From NCBI GenBank assembly GCA_014379785.1, contig JACMLD010000396.1, positions 1 to 10,606 on the forward strand: a stretch of DNA of 10,606 bases, read 5' to 3'. Source of the DNA: Chitinophagaceae bacterium. Lineage in GTDB: Bacteria; Bacteroidota; Bacteroidia; Chitinophagales; Chitinophagaceae. The notes beneath the pieces are model-generated. The model did not search any database and was not told the origin of the DNA. It saw only the letters and a program-made list of their open reading frames with translations. The position numbers and the translations under genes were made by a program. Shown here piece after piece: positions 5,614 to 10,606 of the stretch; the first letter of the stretch is position 1, and each line of letters opens with the position of its first letter.

Positions 5614-6450
5614 TTAACTATGATATTCTATCAAACCTTCCATTGGATTTTTGGCAATCTTGCCAAGCTCTAGTTCGTAGGAACTGCAAAGCTCCTGTAT
5701 AATATCTCTGAAGCCATGTGCCACTCCACCAACAAAATGGATGGGCAGCTTCCAGCTTTCATTGTATTTGCAAAGATGGTTAAAGAAAAAATCATTCAGA
5801 CCATCTTCAATGATGTTTTCAATCATATAATGTCCGCGGTTCTCTGCCAGGAACAATGAAAAGGTTGCAAGGTATCTGTTTGCCAGCGGCTGGCGATACA
5901 CGCTCTCCAGGATTTCGAGATGACTGGTATGATACCTGTCGTTGAATTTATAACTCAGATCCTCATCAAATGTATTATAGAGAAAGTATTGCACCACCTT
6001 CTTCCCGAGGTAGGCGCCACTGCCCTCGTCTCCGAGAATGTAGCCTATGCCCGGACTGTTCTTTACAATCTTCTTTCCATTGTAAAAGCAGGAATTGCTG
6101 CCGGTGCCGAGGATGCAGACAATGCCTTTTTCCCTGCCGCTCATGGCCCTTGCCGCCGCCATGAGATCATGATCCACGGTCACTTTCGAAGCGGGAAAAA
6201 CCTTTTTCAGAGCGGTTTTTATCATCTTCGCATTGACGGGATTTGCACAGCCCGTGCCGTAGTAAAATATATCGGAGATTTCCTGCTTTTTGAGTGCCGG
6301 AAGCAGATCCTTTATCAACAATTCCTGAATCTGTTCACCTGTAAAAAAATACGGACTGATGCCCTGGGTAAAGATGTTCTTCTTCTTTTTTCCATTCACC
6401 AGACACCACTCACATTTGGTAGCACCGCTGTCGGCGATCAGTATAGCCAT
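5614..6450 (-). CDS. BadF/BadG/BcrA-family amino-sugar kinase (likely MurNAc or GlcNAc kinase)
   Basis: A 278-residue ASKHA-fold ATPase. The ATG at 6450 is chosen because it places the first phosphate-binding loop at the N-terminus (ADSGATKCEW, Asp7). Upstream in-frame starts at 6489 (ATG) and 6498 (TTG) would add 13-16 non-conserved residues. Other motifs are VDHDLMAA with a possible catalytic Asp95, the second phosphate loop ILGTGSNS (113-120), the family-specific GYILGDEGSGAYLGKK (136-151), and the adenosine loop FVGGVAHGF (239-247). Related proteins phosphorylate N-acetylglucosamine or N-acetylmuramic acid. Because murQ starts 10 nt downstream and needs MurNAc-6-P, MurNAc kinase (MurK-like) activity is the best inference. 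GlcNAc kinase is the main alternative. It is transcribed divergently from the S41 protease gene. No transporter for the sugar is present in the window. Confidence 0.85.
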   Translation of the reverse strand: MAILIADSGATKCEWCLVNGKKKKNIFTQGISPYFFTGEQIQELLIKDLLPALKKQEISDIFYYGTGCANPVNAKMIKTALKKVFPASKVTVDHDLMAAARAMSGREKGIVCILGTGSNSCFYNGKKIVKNSPGIGYILGDEGSGAYLGKKVVQYFLYNTFDEDLSYKFNDRYHTSHLEILESVYRQPLANRYLATFSLFLAENRGHYMIENIIEDGLNDFFFNHLCKYNESWKLPIHFVGGVAHGFRDIIQELCSSYELELGKIAKNPMEGLIEYHS

Positions 6451-6535
6451 GTTTGTTCTTAAGGGGACGAAGTTAATCCCCCATTCCATTTTGCACAAAT
6501 GAAAATATTCCTAACCCTTTAAACTGCTATTTCAG

Positions 6536-6543
6536 TTAATTTG
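6536..6543 (+). promoter_or_regulatory. Possible -7 element of the S41 protease gene
   Basis: TTAATTTG differs at one position from the Bacteroidota -7 consensus TAnnTTTG and lies 15 nt before the ATG at 6559. No convincing TTTG is found at the expected upstream distance, so support is weak. If real, the TTG at 6541 is upstream of the mRNA start and cannot be the start codon. Confidence 0.3.
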
Positions 6544-6558
6544 CACACGAATCGAAAA

Positions 6559-8160
6559 ATGTGTATGACACCTGCAAGAAATTTAAGGATCTGGTTACCC
6601 TCACTGTTTGCTGTTGTAATGATTTGTGGAATGGTACTGGGTTTCAAGCTGAGAGAAAAGGTCGCAAGACCGGGAGGTTTTTTTAAAATAGAAAAGCCAG
6701 CGCCTTTGCAGCAGGTAATGGATATCATCAAGCTGCAATATGTGGATCCCATCAATCCCGATACCCTTGCCGATGATGCCATTTCTGAAATGCTTACCCA
6801 CCTTGACCCCCATTCCATATTTATACCTGCTGTAACCCTTGGAGAAGTGAATGAAGATTTGCAGGGAAATTTTCAGGGCATCGGAGTTGAATTCAACATT
6901 TTCGCAGATACCGTGCATGTGATCACGGTTCTTGAAAACGGCCCGAGCGACAAAGCCGGATTGCTGGTCGGCGACCGTTTTCTTAAAGTCAATGATTCAC
7001 TGGTTGCCGGAAATGGAATCACGACAGGAGGCATTAAAAAACATCTTCGCGGACCCGGAGGTAGTAAGGTAAAAATTCTGATCCTCAGAGGAAAAGATAA
7101 AAAAGACATCGTTGTACAAAGAGGGACCATTCCACTTCCTTCGGTGGATGCAGCATATCTTCCCGAACCCGGAACAGGATTCATTCATATCAATAAGTTT
7201 TCTGAGACAACGTATGAGGAGTTCATGCGAAGCCTGGAGGCGTTGCAGAAACAGGGAATGAAAAGACTGATACTCGATCTGAGAAACAATGGCGGTGGCA
7301 TTCTCGGAGAAGCGATCGATATCGCTGATGAATTTCTCGACGGCACAAAACTCATTGTTTATACCAAAGGAAATCGCCAGGACAAACAGGAATTTCGTTG
7401 TAAGCGCGATGGCCTTTTTGAGCAGGGCAAGCTGGTACTGCTGGTGGACGAAGGTTCGGCCTCCGCGAGTGAAGTACTGGCAGGTGCGCTCCAGGATTGG
7501 GATCGCGCCACAATCATTGGCAGACGTACGTTTGGCAAGGGCCTCGTGCAGGAACAATTCGATCTTGCAGACGGTTCCGCGCTAAGGCTCACCGTTGCCA
7601 GGTATTATACCCCTTCGGGAAGAAGCATTCAAAAGCCATATAATAATGGAGAAAGCAAGTACGAAAATGATATCAACGACCGCTATCGCCACGGAGAAAT
7701 GGTGAATGCAGACAGCAATCATATCCAAAATGGAACGGTCTATAAGACAAAAAGTGGAAGAACGGTATACGGTGGCGGCGGTATCATGCCGGATTTATTC
7801 ATCGGTGCGGATACATCCTCCTTTCCAAGAGGATTTGCGCGGCTTTTTGTAAACAATACGATGAGCGATTTCGCTTATCGTTATTTTATCACACATCGGG
7901 AAGAATTCAATTCATTTAAAAATGGCACCGAATTATACAACAGGTATAAATCGAATGAGCCGCTCTGGCAGGAATTTGAGGCATTCAGCGCGAAGGACAG
8001 CATTCCTGTTTATTCGATGTCTGCCACCGACAAACAGTTTACCAAACAGCGGTTGATGGCATTGATGGCAAGGCAGCAATGGCGCAGCAACGGATTTTAC
8101 GAAGTGATCAATGCTGGTGACCAGGTAGTGAAAAAAGCACTCGAAGAGGCCGTGAAATAG
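6559..8160 (+). CDS. S41 family C-terminal processing peptidase with PDZ domain
   Basis: A membrane-anchored periplasmic serine protease of the Prc/CtpA type that trims or degrades exported proteins from their C-termini. Using the ATG at 6559 (a second ATG is at 6565; the longer frame starts with a TTG inside a -7-like motif) it has 533 residues. An N-terminal signal anchor (LPSLFAVVMICGMVLGF) is followed by a short helical region, a PDZ domain (about 100-185; FQGIGVEF, GPSDKAGLLVGDRFLKVND), and the catalytic domain. DEGSASASEV contains the nucleophile Ser302 and RTFGKGLVQ contains the general base Lys327. Their 25-residue spacing equals that of E. coli Prc (Ser430/Lys455), with Gln331 in the expected place. 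YYTPSGRSIQKPY follows. A C-terminal extension of roughly 150 residues ends in EEAVK. It is divergent from the kinase and convergent with the M43 protease gene, 2 nt between stops. Confidence 0.93.
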   Translation: MCMTPARNLRIWLPSLFAVVMICGMVLGFKLREKVARPGGFFKIEKPAPLQQVMDIIKLQYVDPINPDTLADDAISEMLTHLDPHSIFIPAVTLGEVNEDLQGNFQGIGVEFNIFADTVHVITVLENGPSDKAGLLVGDRFLKVNDSLVAGNGITTGGIKKHLRGPGGSKVKILILRGKDKKDIVVQRGTIPLPSVDAAYLPEPGTGFIHINKFSETTYEEFMRSLEALQKQGMKRLILDLRNNGGGILGEAIDIADEFLDGTKLIVYTKGNRQDKQEFRCKRDGLFEQGKLVLLVDEGSASASEVLAGALQDWDRATIIGRRTFGKGLVQEQFDLADGSALRLTVARYYTPSGRSIQKPYNNGESKYENDINDRYRHGEMVNADSNHIQNGTVYKTKSGRTVYGGGGIMPDLFIGADTSSFPRGFARLFVNNTMSDFAYRYFITHREEFNSFKNGTELYNRYKSNEPLWQEFEAFSAKDSIPVYSMSATDKQFTKQRLMALMARQQWRSNGFYEVINAGDQVVKKALEEAVK

Positions 8161-8162
8161 CG

Positions 8163-9431
8163 TTACTGTTTTACAAATTTTGCCATCCCCCTGGCACTAC
8201 CCTCCACTTTTACATAGTAAATGCCTGATCTAAGTGATGATACGTTTATCTGCTGGTTGAATGATTTGATGATCGTCGTTGTCATTATCTGACCAAGATG
8301 ATTGTAAACCTGTACTGCTTTCCCCAGGCAATTCATGTCCTCACCCGATTGGAGGGTAATGGATGAAACAGCGGGGTTTGGAAACAACAACAGCTTCACT
8401 TCAGCTACCGGGGCCTCTGGTTGCACAGGTGCCGGTTTTGGCATTCCTTCTCCTGACATTGCTTTCGAAGAAAGGAGCGCGTGTCTTGCCCCACCCGGAG
8501 CAAACAGTGACCTCATTCTTTCTTTCTGACCACCGGTAAACATCACCATACAGGCATCGTCTACAAAATCCATATAATTCATGTACATGTCTCCGTGTGC
8601 CGTGGGAGTACAGGTAAATTTTTCTCCGGTAGGGCAGCCGCGGTTGGCGCTCCTTTGCGGCGGTGTGTCTTCTACCTTGTCGTCACCGCAATAACCATCG
8701 CCCCAGATATGTCTGAGATTGAGCCAATGTCCTACCTCATGGACCGCTGTACGACCCTTGTTGAACGGACCGCCGATACCTATGGTGCCGAACACGCCGG
8801 CCGATAATACCACTCCGTCTTTTTCTTTTGGTCCGCCTGGCGCGCTCGCATAACCCAGAATTCCTCCTACGGTATTGCAGACCCAGATATTGAGGTAGCT
8901 GTCGGCATCCCAGGCATCGTCGCCCCCGATAGCACTGTTTTTTACTCTGTCATCGTAGCTGAAATTCTGAATGCCCGTATATTTCCTGATAATGCCGGTG
9001 GTAGCGTACCCCTGCGGGTCGATCTTCGCCAGTTCGAACTGGAATCCCGCATCGGTGGAAAGATCTGCGAAATAAGCAGGTGTTTTTGAACGGTCGGTAT
9101 TCCTGCCCCTGAAATCGTTGTTGAGCGCATCGAGTTGAGACATTATTTGCGCATCGCTGATATTCTGCGAAGCATTATTATACAAAACGTGTATTACAAC
9201 GGGGATTTTGATGAGCTGCGGCACATTATAAGCCGGATCAGATCCATTTATTCCTGAGATGGCTGTCAGTGGCAAATTTCGGGTAAAGGCTTCAACCTTT
9301 TCGAACTCCCTGGCTAACAGCGGATTGGCTGACAATAATTGCTGTTGATAATCCTGTTGGTGGCATTCCCTTTGGGCATGTACGGACACAACGATTACCG
9401 TTGAAAGTAAGCATAGAAGAAAACGTCTCAT
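8163..9431 (-). CDS. Secreted M43-type (pappalysin-like) zinc metalloprotease with T9SS domain
   Basis: A 422-residue exported metallopeptidase. It has a signal peptide (MRRFLLCLLSTVIVVSVHAQ, residues 1-20), a propeptide-like stretch, and a catalytic domain from about 75 (KIPVVIHVLY). The zinc site is HEVGHWLNLRH (231-241; His231, His235, His241 as ligands and Glu232 as catalytic base), the extended HExxHxxGxxH-like metzincin form with Asn238 where Gly is common. MNYMDFVDDACMVMFTGGQ (284-302) supplies the Met-turn (Met287), as in other Bacteroidota M43 proteases. A Pro/Ala linker (about 331-344) leads to a T9SS type A sorting domain starting at LLFPNP (348-353) and ending SGIYYVKVEG...KFVKQ. 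Cysteines around 248-294 could form stabilising disulfides. It should act outside the cell; the substrate is unknown. It converges on the S41 gene with 2 nt between stops. The start ATG at 9431 begins directly with the signal peptide. Confidence 0.92.
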   Translation of the reverse strand: MRRFLLCLLSTVIVVSVHAQRECHQQDYQQQLLSANPLLAREFEKVEAFTRNLPLTAISGINGSDPAYNVPQLIKIPVVIHVLYNNASQNISDAQIMSQLDALNNDFRGRNTDRSKTPAYFADLSTDAGFQFELAKIDPQGYATTGIIRKYTGIQNFSYDDRVKNSAIGGDDAWDADSYLNIWVCNTVGGILGYASAPGGPKEKDGVVLSAGVFGTIGIGGPFNKGRTAVHEVGHWLNLRHIWGDGYCGDDKVEDTPPQRSANRGCPTGEKFTCTPTAHGDMYMNYMDFVDDACMVMFTGGQKERMRSLFAPGGARHALLSSKAMSGEGMPKPAPVQPEAPVAEVKLLLFPNPAVSSITLQSGEDMNCLGKAVQVYNHLGQIMTTTIIKSFNQQINVSSLRSGIYYVKVEGSARGMAKFVKQ

Positions 9432-9834
9432 TGTAAGTTCTTTTTGTGGTAGGCGTTTCAGCTATTGATTTTCAGCGCTTTCATTAGTACAGGAGTACAG
9501 GTATTGGAGTTAAGGAACTGCAAAGGAAATTTGATCGGTAAACACATACCGGCAATGCAAAGGATTGGGATATCCAGGGTAGGGATCAACAAAAAAAGGA
9601 GAATGATAGGAATTGGGTAAGCCGATTATTAAGGGAGTACAACAGGAAACTTAGTCATGATAACCATCTGGTAACATCTGTAGAGATGTAGGAGTGGAGA
9701 ATGATGGTCTTCGGTGATAAGCAGTGTGAAATAACACATTTAGTTTTGTAAAACAAAATCTTATGAGAAATTTCTTTGCAGAACACCCCGGGGTTGACAA
9801 CAGCGTTTTACATTTGCACGATAATCAAGCCGGT
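9432..9834. other. Intergenic region between divergent M43 protease and cyclotransferase genes
   Basis: About 400 bases without a credible gene. It should hold promoters for both flanking genes. On the plus strand there are two exact TAnnTTTG -7 matches (9741-9748 and 9809-9816) but no well-spaced TTTG for either. On the minus strand I found no convincing element. A short tandem duplication, AGTACAGG twice (9486-9501), is the only repeat noticed. No RNA gene or strong hairpin was seen. Confidence 0.6.
9809..9816 (+). promoter_or_regulatory. Candidate -7 element for the cyclotransferase gene
   Basis: TACATTTG matches TAnnTTTG exactly and lies 18 nt before the ATG at 9835, giving a short 5' UTR. 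A second exact match, TAGTTTTG at 9741-9748, lies just before an alternative in-frame ATG at 9763. Neither has a properly spaced TTTG, so either may be chance. Confidence 0.35.
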
Positions 9835-10606
9835 ATGAACAAATTTCTGGTCTTTCTCTTAGCCTCAGCCATCATTGCTTCATGCAATAACGGGACCAGC
9901 CCCGATTCGCCGGCTGACGGACAAACATCCGTATCTGATGTGCCGAGAATCGGCTTTTCTATTATCGCCACATACCCGCACGATACCAGTTTTTTTACGG
10001 AAGGACTTGAATTTTACAATGGCAATTTGCTTGAAAGCAGCGGCTCGGGTACTGCTGCGGGCGACGGACCACCTCCCCACCCTTCCGCCATTGGCATTGC
10101 CAACCTGAAAACCGGAAAAGTGGACACCAAAGCAGTGCTGAACAACAAAGCTTATTTTGGGGAAGGAATTACCGTGTTTAATAATAAGCTGTATCAGTTG
10201 ACCTATACTTCGCAGAAAGGATTTGTCTACGATGCACAGACTTTTAAAAAAATGCAGGAATTTTCCTATTCGGGAGAGGGTTGGTCACTCACCCATGACA
10301 GCACCCGGTTGATCATGAGCGACGGCACCAGCAACTTACGCTTTCTGGACCCCAATACTTTGCAGGTGCAGAGCATCCTCGGTGTGACCGACAACAACGG
10401 TCCGGTGTCTAATATCAATGAACTCGAATATGTAAATGGTGTACTGTATGCCAATCAGTGGCAGACAAACTACATTCTGAAAATAGACCTTCAAAGCGGA
10501 AAGGTGATTGGTAAAATAGACCTCAGTGCGTTCGACAAAGAAGCGCGTCAGAAATACCCGGACGCTCAGGAAATGAATGGCATTGCCTGGAAAAAAGAAA
10601 CCAATA
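9835..10606 (+). CDS. Glutaminyl-peptide cyclotransferase-like lipoprotein (cut by right edge)
   Basis: The first 257 residues of a glutamine cyclotransferase family protein, a five-bladed beta-propeller type enzyme that cyclises N-terminal glutamine to pyroglutamate. The N-terminus is a lipoprotein signal peptide with lipobox ASC (Cys17), so it should be anchored in the cell envelope. Family-like motifs follow: FFTEGLEFYNGNLLESSG, AYFGEGITVFNNKLYQLTY, GEGWSLTHDSTRLIMSDGTS, LRFLDP, NELEYVNGVLYANQW, ILKIDLQSGKVIGKIDLS and EMNGIAW. The frame continues past the window, with little of a normal-length protein missing. The ATG at 9835 is chosen for the signal peptide; an in-frame ATG at 9763 would add 24 residues in front of it. 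The plant/bacterial propeller type is meant, not the zinc-dependent animal type. Activity is inferred from family only. Confidence 0.9.
   Translation, partial: MNKFLVFLLASAIIASCNNGTSPDSPADGQTSVSDVPRIGFSIIATYPHDTSFFTEGLEFYNGNLLESSGSGTAAGDGPPPHPSAIGIANLKTGKVDTKAVLNNKAYFGEGITVFNNKLYQLTYTSQKGFVYDAQTFKKMQEFSYSGEGWSLTHDSTRLIMSDGTSNLRFLDPNTLQVQSILGVTDNNGPVSNINELEYVNGVLYANQWQTNYILKIDLQSGKVIGKIDLSAFDKEARQKYPDAQEMNGIAWKKETN

Noticed and set aside
6451..6498. Longer N-terminus for the sugar kinase, starting at 6489 or 6498.
   Set aside because: The extra residues lie before the phosphate-binding strand that normally begins these proteins, and the 6498 start is a TTG.
6541..6558. TTG start for the S41 protease.
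   Set aside because: ATG codons at 6559 and 6565 are better placed, and the TTG falls within a likely -7 element.
9875..10108. A 77-codon plus-strand open frame near the right edge.
   Set aside because: It is out of frame with, and entirely inside, the cyclotransferase gene, which shows family motifs from signal peptide to window end.

Overview
The window looks like chromosomal DNA of a Bacteroidota bacterium, probably Chitinophagaceae or a close relative. The evidence is two secreted proteins with C-terminal type IX secretion (T9SS) sorting domains, promoter elements of the Bacteroidota type (TTTG, about 19 nt, TAnnTTTG), no strong Shine-Dalgarno sequences, a GTCATTTCGAC-type intergenic inverted repeat, and a prephenate dehydratase / aminotransferase / prephenate dehydrogenase gene order typical of that phylum. 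The family assignment is inference.

Left part (1-2650, minus strand): an aromatic amino acid operon transcribed right to left. It starts with a leader region at about 2470-2650, followed by pheA, a class I/II aminotransferase and tyrA, which runs off the left edge. The leader is the most striking item. It encodes a 28-residue peptide with seven consecutive Phe/Tyr codons (FYFYFFF), followed by a perfect 12-bp stem and U-run terminator that ends only six bases before the pheA ATG. Two further pairings can be drawn by eye: an anti-antiterminator that encloses the control codons, and an antiterminator that competes with the terminator. Together they give the full logic of classical ribosome-mediated attenuation, apparently sensing both Phe and Tyr charging, upstream of genes that make both.

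Middle (2707-4800, minus strand): a conserved-looking but unrecognised 187-residue protein lies 2 nt downstream of a secreted propeller-like T9SS cargo protein. Between that gene and murQ is a roughly 280-bp nested inverted-repeat region around a 111-bp GTCATTTCGAC element.

Peptidoglycan part (4800-6450, minus strand): a BadF/BadG-family amino-sugar kinase followed 10 nt later by murQ. Together they plausibly phosphorylate N-acetylmuramic acid and then remove its lactyl ether, returning GlcNAc-6-P to metabolism.

Right part (6559-10606): divergent from the kinase is an S41/C-terminal processing protease with PDZ domain (plus strand). It converges, with only 2 nt between stop codons, on a secreted M43-type zinc metalloprotease carrying a T9SS domain (minus strand). 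After a 400-bp gap comes a glutaminyl-peptide cyclotransferase-like lipoprotein on the plus strand, truncated by the right edge. Apart from the attenuator, the genes are ordinary housekeeping and secreted-protein genes; I saw no phage, CRISPR, transposase or RNA gene.
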